Shown here in pieces: positions 31,564-40,436 of a stretch of DNA of 55,693 nucleotides. Position numbers and translations under genes: made by a program. The notes under the pieces were generated by a model. That model made no database searches. It was not told where the DNA came from and was given only the letters and a program-made list of their open reading frames with translations. Origin of the DNA: Sporisorium sorghi (Eukaryota > Basidiomycota > Ustilaginomycetes > Ustilaginales > Ustilaginaceae); contig JALCCG010000146.1 of assembly GCA_023212695.1 (NCBI GenBank), forward strand, positions 1-55,693, given 5' to 3'. How positions within the stretch are numbered: position 1 is the stretch's first letter; every line of letters starts with the position of its first letter.

Positions 31564-32550
31564 ATGGCGACGTCACTTCCAAAGGCTACGGCAAGCATGC
31601 GAGCTCTTTACAGAGGCTTTGCCTCGAGTGCCAAGACGCTCTCCGAGTCGGCATCGTCAGGTGCTGCTGCTGCACCTGCTTCGGCTTCAGCAGCACCCCG
31701 TCCACGATCCAACAACCAGTCGCAGCGCTCGTCTCAGTCCAGCAACAGAATTTCAGACCGTCTTCGTGCTGGTCAGCGCAACCGATCGTCTCAGCAGAAT
31801 GGTCAGAGCAACGGCGGCAACAGAAACGCAGGCAACGATCGACGCAACAAGCGCCTGCCGTCGGTCTTTGACGCAGCATCCGCATCGGCTCAATCTCGTC
31901 CCAGTGGAGGTGCGGGAGTCAAGAGCTTGACTCACGGCTCGCGAAAGTTGCCGGCGCCCGTGCCCAGAACCGACTGGAACAGCCCGCTGTTCTCGAAACC
32001 CGGCTTCGAGCGATTGCTGGTCTCTGCTCCTCGTGCGTCTTCTGCCTTCGTGCCCAACCTCGCCGCTGCTGCAACCTCTGCACCTGCAGCGAGCGGCAAG
32101 GGCAAAGGCAAAGCTGCGGCTGAGGCTCCCGCTGCTAAAGGCGCCAAACTCAATCTGCCCGGCATCAAGACAGCGGTCAACGCGCTCAAGCTCCACATTC
32201 GACCGGGAGGACGCAATGTGCTCGGCCCCGTCCACAACCCCACCGCCGTCGCCTCGGGTTTCATGTCCCACAACCGCCCAGCGATCTCGCCCAGAGGAGC
32301 AACGGATAACACTTCGTTGGCAGAAGAGCTGAAGGCGGCCAGGATCGCTCTGCAGAACGAACAGATCGGTGGCTCGTACGAACGTTTCGAATCGCAGTCG
32401 GTGCTCAAAGCTGCAGGTGTCAAGGACAAGGCGTCGACATCTGCCAAAGCTGTGCGGGATGCGGCTCAGGCGCTGGCTCTCAATGCCGACCTCGCTCCCG
32501 AGGGCAAGGGCTTCGTTGCCAAGACCATCGCAGAGCGCCTGAGCGCCTGA
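31564..32550 (+). CDS. Alanine-rich, probably mitochondrial protein of unknown function
   Basis: A 328-aa single-exon frame from MATSLPKATASMRALYRGFA. The first about 30 residues have the Arg/Ser/Ala pattern of a mitochondrial presequence. Next come an Asn/Gln/Arg/Ser-rich basic region (about 45-100, with ISDRLRAGQRNRSSQQNGQS), a conserved-looking block PRTDWNSPLFSKPGFERLL, an Ala/Lys-rich linker, and a C-terminal helical part (TSLAEELKAARIALQNEQIG...). A role in mitochondrial translation or RNA binding would fit the basic composition but is a guess. The frame starts about 120 bp downstream of the AT-rich remnant. C/G wobble and the intact length argue that it is a live gene. Confidence 0.7.
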   Translation: MATSLPKATASMRALYRGFASSAKTLSESASSGAAAAPASASAAPRPRSNNQSQRSSQSSNRISDRLRAGQRNRSSQQNGQSNGGNRNAGNDRRNKRLPSVFDAASASAQSRPSGGAGVKSLTHGSRKLPAPVPRTDWNSPLFSKPGFERLLVSAPRASSAFVPNLAAAATSAPAASGKGKGKAAAEAPAAKGAKLNLPGIKTAVNALKLHIRPGGRNVLGPVHNPTAVASGFMSHNRPAISPRGATDNTSLAEELKAARIALQNEQIGGSYERFESQSVLKAAGVKDKASTSAKAVRDAAQALALNADLAPEGKGFVAKTIAERLSA

Positions 32551-32599
32551 GGTACTCGATTCCTGTTTGTATCACTGTTTGCAATGACATCGTCCCACC

Positions 32600-33240
32600 C
32601 TCTCGTCTATTGTTGTTCACTGGGTGCAGATTCGTTGCGATTGACTGTGGTGTCGTATGCTTTCTGACGTCGTGAAGGGGGTATTGAGCAAGGAAACGTC
32701 GCAGACGCAACTCCGGACGTAGCGTCGATGTTGTGAGTGAGATCGTTGTCGGTCTGGTTCCAGACCACACGCGATTCCGCAGACTCTCGCCGAGCCGCTG
32801 CAACTTTCAGCGACTGAGTGAGCCCGTGAAGCTCGTCGCGTCGTTTCGGCATGAGGAGCTTCACCTGGGTCTTCGTCCACAAGAAGTCGCTCGTCTGGCT
32901 TCAACAGCTGAATGAAGGGCTTGAATGTGGGCCCCGGTGCCGCTGTTGAGGGCATGCTCGTGCTGTTTGGATCGCAGCAAATCCAGCAAGTCCACTTCGA
33001 CCGTGTCGCACAGGTGGTGGTCGACCAAGTTCGTGCTCGTCGCCGAGTGCTGCATCGAGCGTGTGCGATCCGTCCTGTTGATGCCAGCGTCGTTGGGAAG
33101 GGCGGCATTGAGGCGGCGACACGCCGTGAAGGACAAAGATGGGAAGCCAGCATCGTCTCTTCAAGGAGCCATCCTGAGAACTCTGTGAGCTCAAGCTGAC
33201 AGTGAACGTCGATCTGTAGCGTGCATCAAAGCTTCGGGAC
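32600..33240 (-). pseudogene. Tyrosine-recombinase relic, copy A2 (DUF3435/Crypton-like)
   Basis: On the minus strand, from about 33150, FTACRRLNAALPNDAGINRT, then MQHSATSTNLVDHHLCDTVE and VDLLDLL align by eye with the C-terminal catalytic block of copy A1 (RR..., [GQ]HS/GHFS, ...D.LALL). A coiled-coil-like segment follows in a shifted frame (RRDELHGLTQSLKVAAARRE). Upstream parts are in other frames. The gene is clearly broken. Confidence 0.55.
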
Positions 33241-33471
33241 ATCCCAAAGTCTTAGACCTCTTCGTGCATGCTGAAGGTCAGCTCGGACTGATGTGCGGAC
33301 CGCCAGGCGTTGATTGACGGCTGCCAGGACCCTTCAAGGCCGTGTCTCGAGCCCCAAGATGCAGGCTCTCACTTCCAGCAGCTCGGTTGTCTCGTCTGTG
33401 CAGCTTGATTGCCATCGACAGTCTGCGAGACCGCTCTAGTGAGTGCATCCGGCTGGTGAATGTAGAGAAGC

Positions 33472-34290
33472 TTACCCTGACCATCTACGACGCTCGTCCG
33501 CCAACGGAGCACGGAGGACGCAGCTCTCGCCGACTTCGAGCGCATGATCTCTCGGTCTGACGTCGAACAAGTCATCGAGTCCGGTGTCGAGACCAACGTA
33601 CTCGTTGTACAGCGGACACTCTCCTCGGGCTCGTATAGACGTAGACCCTGTTTCCTCTTGGAGCCGCGATTTCAGCTTGTCACGTTCATCCATCAGTGAG
33701 CGGACCTTGTTGTCGCGGTCGACAAGGAGCTCGTCTTCCCGGGAAAGCTGAACAAGCGTGACTCTCGTTACGCCCCGATTGGACATGAGGACGTTGTCTT
33801 GGGGATGGCCTCTCAGCAGGGCTAGAACGTCGATCTTGACGAAGGGAAGGAGATAGTCGTAGATGAAAACCCGTGTGCCACCACTGAAATGACCGAATGT
33901 GCGCAGCATGTCTGCTGAAGTGATGTCTGGGTTGTTCAGAGCATCCGCACACATCCTGCGCATATCGTACGTGTGGAAGGTGGGCAAACCAGCTTGGGCA
34001 CGGGAGGAAACCATGCGATTGTGAACATCGTATTCGTCCCAGCCGCGGGAAGGGTCTGCCCGGTATGTCATGGGGGCTACGGACTGTGTTTCAGCGATCG
34101 GTGCGAACTTGCGGAAGATAGGCTGACTGGCCACATCTCCTCGCATCTTGAGCTCCCAGCGAGTGGTGCGAGCTGGAAGACTCGACAGACCAGCCTTATT
34201 GAAGTCACCAAGGCGCTTTACGCTCTCGAAGGCGCCAACTTGAATCGCCATCCACGCAAGCAGGCGAACGGGGTCTGTGATCGCTGCATT
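33472..34290 (-). pseudogene. Tyrosine-recombinase fragment, copy A1 (DUF3435/Crypton-like)
   Basis: An open frame of 259 codons (34251-33472) preceded in frame by ITDPVRLLAW and then a stop near 34305. The order matches the C-terminal half of DUF3435/Crypton-type tyrosine recombinases: VRLLAWMAIQ (helix), QPIFRKFAP, MTYRADPSRGWDEYDVHNRM, then HTYDMRRMCADAL (box II HxxR-like), MLRTFGHFSG (GH box), and FIYDYLLP with the candidate nucleophilic Tyr, followed by DVLALLRGHPQDN. A Lys/Glu coiled coil comes after (MDERDKLKSRLQEETG). The N-terminal arm-binding half is missing or scrambled, so this is a remnant. The family call rests on motif order read by eye. Confidence 0.6.
34198..34287 (-). repeat. 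90-bp inverted duplicate, copy 1
   Basis: Its reverse complement matches 37977-38066 without gaps, about 83 of 90 bases identical by eye. It codes for ITDPVRLLAWMAIQ and VKRLxDFN in both copies. Confidence 0.85.
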
Positions 34291-34492
34291 CCTGCACTAT
34301 CTCGCGGTGCTCATCTCCAATGGGATAGCACAGTCGTTGCAAGCAGGAGGGAGGGAGAGAGAGCTGCGCCTCTTCTTTCTTCGTACAGAAAAGAGAAACA
34401 AGATCAGATTGTATAGACGACTACAGTGAATGTTCGATCTGCTAGTGATTGACCGATCTGACTGTGCTGTTCGATCAACTCAACGAAAGCGC

Positions 34493-35709
34493 CTACTGGA
34501 AGCGCAACTCGTATCCAGTCGCGTTCTGAGTGAGAAAGATCTGAGTACCATGCTCGAAAGCCTTCCTGGGCTGCCAACCCCACTGCTGCTCCTCATCTTC
34601 CCCAGCACGAGCACCGACAAAACTGACCTCGGCCTCGCCCCGCTCCGTCTTGCGGAGGCGGAAGAAGCTCCGCAGCTGGATATCCGTGTCGTCCGTGCCG
34701 CACGCGTTGGGCACTCGTGGCACGTCGACCTCAGTGACGAGGCCCTCGAGCTGACCTCCCGTCTGGCGAATAAAGCAGGCGCTGTCGGTGTTCGAAACAA
34801 AGTGGCCATACATGCTGTTCTCATCCGAGGTGTAGCCCATGTAAGTCGAGTTGCACTGGTAGAAGCTGAACTGGTGGTTGCCTGTAGTGTTCAGCAAGAG
34901 GGTGATCTCGGACGAGGGTGTGTTGGCGTAGCTCGCCGTGACGGGCTGCGTCTCGCCCGTTTGCGTGTTCAGAAGCACGACGGTGCCCTGTCTGACGCGC
35001 TCGCACGCGGGGAAGGTGCGCGTGGTGGTGGTGGTGTACTCGCTGCCCAGCTGGCCGAGCAGCATCGTGCCCCGGTCCGCCTCCTGCGGCGCCCCCCCGC
35101 ACCTTGGGTCGCTTTGAGATACGACATACCCGCGCCACCACTGCGCGAGGACGGCGCCGGGTCCAGGCTGAACACGCGGCGGCCGCCGCCACCAAACGCA
35201 TCCCGGCTGACAGGCCCATGCGTGCTGCCCAGGAACACCGCCGAGTGGAACGCATAGAACGTGTCGGTCTGGAACTGGAAGTGCTGCGCGTGCGCCACGT
35301 CGCCGATGGCACCGACGTCGTTGAAGCGGCACGGCTGCGTCTGGACGTGCGTACGTGGGTTGCTCAGGTCGTGCAGCGTAACGCACTCGCCGTTGGGCGC
35401 CTGGATGTAGCCCTGGTACGTGTCGATCGCGCCCTTGCCAGGAAACTGCGCTGGTGTGTGTTTGCAGCTGAAGAACTCGAACATCGTCTGTGTTTCGTAG
35501 GTAGGGATCCGGGATGCGACGATGTGCTTGGAGCCGTCGTCGGCGACGGTGAGGTAGACGCCGGGAGGCGTTGTGTCGTAGATCGAGACGGTCGACGAGT
35601 TGTAACCGAACGCACCCTTGCCTAGACTCTTGCACTGAGAGGGGGCAGCCACTGCGGTGGGAGGAGCCAGAGCGACCATGGCTGCGACAGAAGCTGCGAT
35701 GCACAACAT
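34493..35709 (-). pseudogene. Secreted protein, possible beta-trefoil, one-base frameshift
   Basis: The start MLCIAASVAAMVALAPPTAVAA is a signal peptide, followed by PSQCKSLGKGAFGYNSST. A segment GYIQAPNGECVTLHDLSNPR...TQPCRFND...AQHFQFQTD has the look of a ricin-B/beta-trefoil lobe. The frame is good to a C7 run (35092-35098 on the plus strand). Beyond it, a frame offset by one base continues sensibly to the stop at 34493 (QEADRGTMLLGQLGSEYTTT...QPRKAFEHGTQIFLTQNATG). The total length is 3n+2, so one missing G in the homopolymer restores one frame of about 405 codons. A GTATGT..CAG intron was tested and gives the wrong phase. It is thus either a read error in a live gene or a pseudogene. The leader contains G15 (35739-35753). 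It is an effector candidate by location and secretion only. Confidence 0.7.
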
Positions 35710-35738
35710 GATTGTGGTGCTGTTGCGTTCACGAAGAA

Positions 35739-35753
35739 GGGGGGGGGGGGGGG
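35739..35753. repeat. Poly(G) run of 15
   Basis: Lies 30 bp upstream of the secreted-protein start (a C run in its sense). Confidence 0.9.
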
Positions 35754-36112
35754 TCTCTGTGAAACGAGAATAAGACGAGGCGATGAGAAGATCGACAGAA
35801 CAACGTTCGCTTGAACAATGGCGTTATATGTCTTTCAATCGCTTGACCGCTTTGTTGTGTGTACCTCGAAGGTTCATTGTCGCTTAGGTCGACCCATGAC
35901 CGGTACAGCAGTCGCATCTGCAGTGCAAAGCCGGGAGGGCACGGCCAACAAGGTACACACACTGCTTGCGACACAACCGGCCCTTGTTTCGGCGTCAAGT
36001 TCCACCGAGCTACGCCAGCTTCTGCCATCCGGGATCGACATCCAACAGCCAAACTCAAGCGAACTTCCGCGGAAAGAGACCATCTCTCTGTTGTGGGCAA
36101 AAGCTGAAGCGG

Positions 36113-37227
36113 TCACATGTCGGGTTTGCTTGGCGCTCGCTCGGTGTTCGTATCCCGGACGGTGCGACGATCCTTTCGCTCGGCTGTTTGACAGCTTTGA
36201 CGTCGTTTGGCAGCGACGGAATTCGAAAAAGAAGACGCCGGCTTGTATAGCATCTGCGAGTACAGTTGACCCATGCTCTGCAAGCCACCCTCGGCTCGCG
36301 GGTCGAGCAGGCCCTCGCAGAGACAGTAGACAAAGTTGTCTTCAGGGTGGCCGCACCAGCTGAGGCTGTAGTCAGTGCACGGGATGGTGATCTTGCGCTT
36401 GGCCTCCGCGATTGCCTGAACGTCTGGCATGGCGTAAAGGCTAACGTCCAGGTTCTCCAGCAGAGCTTGGTCATGCATGCTCATCTTGTCGCAAAGGATG
36501 CGGTGCTGAGAATGTTGTGGTCAATCTTGGAAGCCAAGCTGTTGATGACGTGCTGAATCAGGGTGACAAGGTGGTGATCAAGATGGCGCTTAGCGGCAGC
36601 CTCATTTGCGATGAAGCCCAGTGGATCATATGGTATGGGGAATCCGCCGAATGCCTGCTGTGTTCGACCGATCAGCTCGATCTGCTCCCACGTCTTGTGG
36701 ATGTTGTGGTGGAGCGACTGGTTTTGACTCAGGGTCATTGGTACCAGTCGCGTGAGCTTTTTCGCTGGTGTATGCAGCAACATGTTCTTGTCGCTGTGGG
36801 TCACGTTGTGTTGCTGATAGGTGAAGGACGCCACGGCTGCTTCAAACGAGCGACCTGTCAAAGGGACCGAAGAGTTGTCGGCCATGGCGCGTGGAAGGTG
36901 GACGATCTGTTCTGGTGCACTACGGTCGAGCCTGTCTGCAATGATGGAGAGGAGGGTCGTAGCATCGAGGGCGCCATGTCCGAGCTCCGAAACCTTTACT
37001 CCGCATGCGAGCGACTCAAAGGCTCCAAGGTGCCGGCTGAATTCCATCGAAGCCGCCTGAGACGGATTGTCAACGAGCCTCCAAACACCAGGCCAGCGAA
37101 GGAGAAAGAAGCTGCAACATGGTCCGACATCGAACAAGTCATCGAGATTGGTGTCTTCGGCGTACGTCATCTTGGACGATTCCTCAGCGACGAGGGCGAC
37201 GGCTCGGCTGCTCTTTCTGCTGACCAT
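36113..37227 (-). pseudogene. Long relic linked to the recombinase elements
   Basis: The minus-strand frame 37227-36481 reads DTNLDDLFDVGPCCSFF, then a long helical protein (VKVSELGHGALDATTLLSII, KKLTRLVPMTLSQNQSLHHN, IANEAAAKRHLDHHLVTLIQ). After a one-base shift near 36500 it continues as MSMHDQALLENLDVSLYAMP and CTDYSLSWCGHPEDNFVYCL to 36113. The opening LDDLFDV also occurs in the tail of recombinase copy A1 (GLDTGLDDLFDV), so this may be the 3' part or cargo of the same element family. No known domain is recognised. Confidence 0.45.
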
Positions 37228-37499
37228 GCCTCCATGGGCGAGATGGTACGACCAGAGACAACTCTTGCAACGATGGGCGGCTCCAATTGTAAATTTCGGA
37301 CAGTGAGGGCTCTGCAGCAGGTGTCGATATGAACGTCGACGACGGAGAGGAGGACGACTACGCAGACTTCCAGGCTCTCGTGCCGGCCAGGGAGGAGACG
37401 TAGTTTGCTGGGGACAAGCCAGAGCTGCACAATGCGAATGATGTTATCGACCTCACTTTCTTCTCCAGTGGCAGCGATGACCGCCGAGCGTGACTCTGC

Positions 37500-38351
37500 C
37501 CTCCTGTCAAACATGAGGAGACCAGTGGTCCCCTCCGACGTCCCTCGCTACTCGCTGATCCCAGTGTGGGCAACCACAAGGGATCAGAGGGAAAAGTTAT
37601 GGGCAGTTGCAGTCTCGTATGGGGATGTAGAACTGCGCTCGCGAAGGGTTGCGGATGATCTGCTCGCAGCGGCTAGTTGCGGCATGCGCTTGTCGACCCT
37701 GAGAGCTTGCTGTCGCCGATCACTACAGACCGCTGGATTGCGCATTGTGGCGAGACTGCAAGTTCTTTCTGCACAAGGCTGCAAGTGTAGGTGACCACGC
37801 TTCGCTAAGCGCAGAGTTCACTGTTCGAAACGTCAAAGGCCATCGCCACGATCCCACGGTCGCCTAAGTGAAGCAGTCTCCGATTCGTTTGACATGGTCG
37901 AGCAAGTGTTGACCTAATCGCGTGTCGTTCTTGCCTCAACAGCAAGACGCTCCCGATATTGTACAGACCCGGATCGGCAGCGATCACAGACCCCGTTCGT
38001 CTGCTTGCGTGGATGGCGATTCAAGATGGCTCCTTCGAGAGGGTAAAGCGCCTGGATGATTTCAATACAGCGACGGTTGACACAGAAGGGCTCGCGATGG
38101 ACAAAGAGGCGGCTGGGGCTGCCACGTCGACAGCAGCAGCGACGGTCGCCGAGATTATACGGGTTCATGGCGGACGAGGTCGTAGCCAAAGGATGCGCCG
38201 CAGACAGGCGGCTGACGGTCAAGAGAGCGCTAGAACGGGCTGGCTCCAGCCGTCCTACACCCGAGGAAAGGCCTTCGATGAGGCCACAGAGGCGGTCATG
38301 GCCGTTTCGCACCGCATACACATAAAAGGCGAGCTCGAGCTTCACCTTTGA
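37500..38351 (+). pseudogene. Tyrosine-recombinase relic, copy B (plus strand)
   Basis: A plus-strand frame from about 37513 reads VPSDVPRYSLIPVWATTRDQ and REKLWAVAVSYGDVELRSRR, a helical segment like the N-terminal arm-type domain of such recombinases. Frames then break. From 37959 the frame reads LYRPGSAAITDPVRLLAWMA and GSFERVKRLDDFN, matching copy A1, but the catalytic block does not follow; an unrelated Ala/Arg-rich frame runs to 38351. It is a chimeric or truncated element in opposite orientation to copies A1 and A2. Confidence 0.5.
37977..38066 (+). repeat. 90-bp inverted duplicate, copy 2
   Basis: Partner of 34198-34287, in opposite orientation and about 3.7 kb away. Confidence 0.85.
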
Positions 38352-38423
38352 AAGCTTGTTGCTCACTCGGCTCATTCACGGCATTGACATCTGCAAGACA
38401 TGAACTTGTATTGCCAAGTACAT

Positions 38424-39943
38424 CTAGAGCGGCCCTTGAATGTCGCAGTAGATGGGAACATGATCGCTTGCGCCGTAGCACTCGTGTCGGATCTCGCACT
38501 CGAGGGCTTTGCTCGCAATACGCTCAGAGAGGATGAACGAGTCGAGGCGCCATCCGATGCCCTTGGACCTGCAGAAGCCTCGCCATCCGTAGAAAGTGTA
38601 ATGGCCGACAGCGTCTGGATGCTGTTGCCTCCACACGTCGACCAGGGGTTGTGAGGTCGGCGTCGCTGTGCCTTGGAGGAGCTCGCGATGCGCGTCACAT
38701 TCGATGGCTGTGTAGCCGGGGCTCTTGTTCCACTTCTTGGAGGCAGCGGCCAAGTCGCGTTCGTCCTGGACAACGTTGAGATCGCCGCACCAGATGACGG
38801 GCTTTTTGCTGTCGAGCTCGGCGAGATACGTCGCAAAAGCCGCGTTCCAGGCTTGCTTTGTCGCCATGGTCTTGGTTTCGGAAAGCACAATGATGAGGTT
38901 ACAGTCAGCATACCGTGCTGAGAAGAGCGAAGGAAAAGGGGGGGGGGGGAATGTGGCTGTCCCGTCGGGCCCTCGGATGTGAGAGTGGTCCAGTCTGGAC
39001 GTGCGCTCCGAGGATTTATGCAAGACAGAGCTTGTTCTTCGGGCCGCGCCGAAGATCTCCACCTAAGCAGCCCGGTGTGGGAGCAAAGGGGGGAATGGAT
39101 AGGCGGGATCGTGAGAAGTTTCAGGGATCGATCGACATACCTTGAGTCCTTCGCCTGCATTGACGGCGTATGTTCCGACAAGGAAGCTATTCTCGAATTC
39201 GAGCGTGACTGTAGCAAAGCGTGAGAAAGCACAACAGTCAGCCACGAATGCGGATGTCCCGATAACGAACAGCTGGCCGACGAGAACTCACCAATGCGAC
39301 CTTTCGTATCTTGATCCTTGAGACCAGGCAAGCCGTACACAGCTTTGACGGGTTGAATCTTGGAGAGGATAGCGAGACCAGCGTAGCCCTTTTGCTTGCC
39401 GATGCCCCAATACTGATGCTTGTACATCCTTGTCAAGCCAGGATGCATGGGCACATCGTTGACCTTGGTTTCAGACAGCACAACAATGTCGGCATCTTCT
39501 GCTTCGAGGTAGCGCATCATGCCTTTGGGTTCGCTAGATTTGAGACTGGTGATGTTCCACAAAGTGATGCGAACGCTGGATGGTGCCGATGGACGAGGAT
39601 AGGAGAGCGAGGCAGGCATTTCCGTGTTCTTCGGCAAGCTAGGATCTGCGGTCGTGTCTTCTAGCTTGGGAGCGCTGGGTGAGTCCGAATCCGAGACGGC
39701 CTTCTTTCGTGGCTTTTTGGCGGGTGCCGTCGATGCTTCATCGGTGGCAGTGTCCTCAGCTGATTTGTCGACTCCATTGGCTGCGCCTGTCGATGGAGCT
39801 GAGTCGGCGGCTTTGCGTTTCGACTTGGCTGATGATGATGATGTGCAAGGCGAGGCGGGCGTGGAAGCAGCTTGCTCAGCTGCTGCTGCAGTGCGACTCG
39901 ATGCTCGTCGAGGCGTCGTTCTTGTCGGGATTGCCGGCGCCAT
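38424..39943 (-). CDS. Exonuclease III-family AP endonuclease
   Basis: Exons 39943-39292, 39208-39141 and 38870-38424, 388 aa. The introns are GTGAGT..CAG and GTATGT..AAG; the AAG acceptor is less usual but keeps phase and conserved sequence. The N-tail of about 110 residues is Lys/Ser/Ala-rich with nuclear-signal-like clusters (PAKKPRKKA). The catalytic domain has ITLWNITSLKS, VVLSETK (metal Glu), GLAILSK, GTYAVNAGEGLK, VIWCGDLNVV (Asp/Asn), YTFYGWRGFCRSKGIGWRLD and the ending ASDHVPIYCDI (catalytic Asp-His). It cuts DNA 5' to abasic sites and trims 3' ends in base excision repair. The length suits the APE1-like branch rather than the larger Apn2 with a GRF zinc finger. A G12 run (38938-38949) lies in intron 2. 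Confidence 0.92.
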
Positions 39944-40436
39944 CGTCTTGGCTGTTGTACTAAATCTAAGCGCGCGAAAGCACTGTTGACACGGACGACG
40001 GAAGAAGCGAAAGCGGTCGAGCGTGATGCAACGAGTCGAGGGAGCATGTCAGTCGCTACTGAATGGAGTCTTCAAACCTCACTGTGACTTCTCGCTCACC
40101 CGAAAGGCGTCCGTGCAGCGGAAAAGGCTTTGCAGATTCGCCCAACGTGTCGCGTTGAGCCGTGTCGTGGCGGAAACAGAAATTTCCTTTGTGGAGGAGC
40201 AAAGGCACGTGACCTCTACGCGGCAGCTCCGAACCAACACACACACTCTCTTTTCTCGGCAAAACACCTAATTTTCAGCGGAAACCGCCCACAAAACGAG
40301 ATGTGCTGAGTGTTGTTCTGTTCGGAAGAGGCGATGGATGATGGATGGCTGAGTTGCTCTTTTGCTTCTCTCTTCCATCACCATCACCATCGATATCGAT
40401 CACCTCAAGACGTCGCATCGCGCATCGCCACTCACC
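39944..40436. promoter_or_regulatory. Divergent promoter AP endonuclease / BUB1
   Basis: A 493-bp head-to-head spacer, the shortest divergent one here. AAATTTTCAGCGGAAACC-like and CACGTG-like (GCACGTGACC, about 40205) elements are visible. Sharing between a DNA-repair and a mitotic checkpoint gene may allow cell-cycle co-regulation, which is inference. Confidence 0.5.

Noticed and set aside
35040..35140. GTATGT..GCAG intron as an alternative to the frameshift in the secreted protein
   Set aside because: Donor and acceptor look acceptable, but removal gives a phase that runs into the wrong frame, while a one-base change at C7 gives the long coherent frame.
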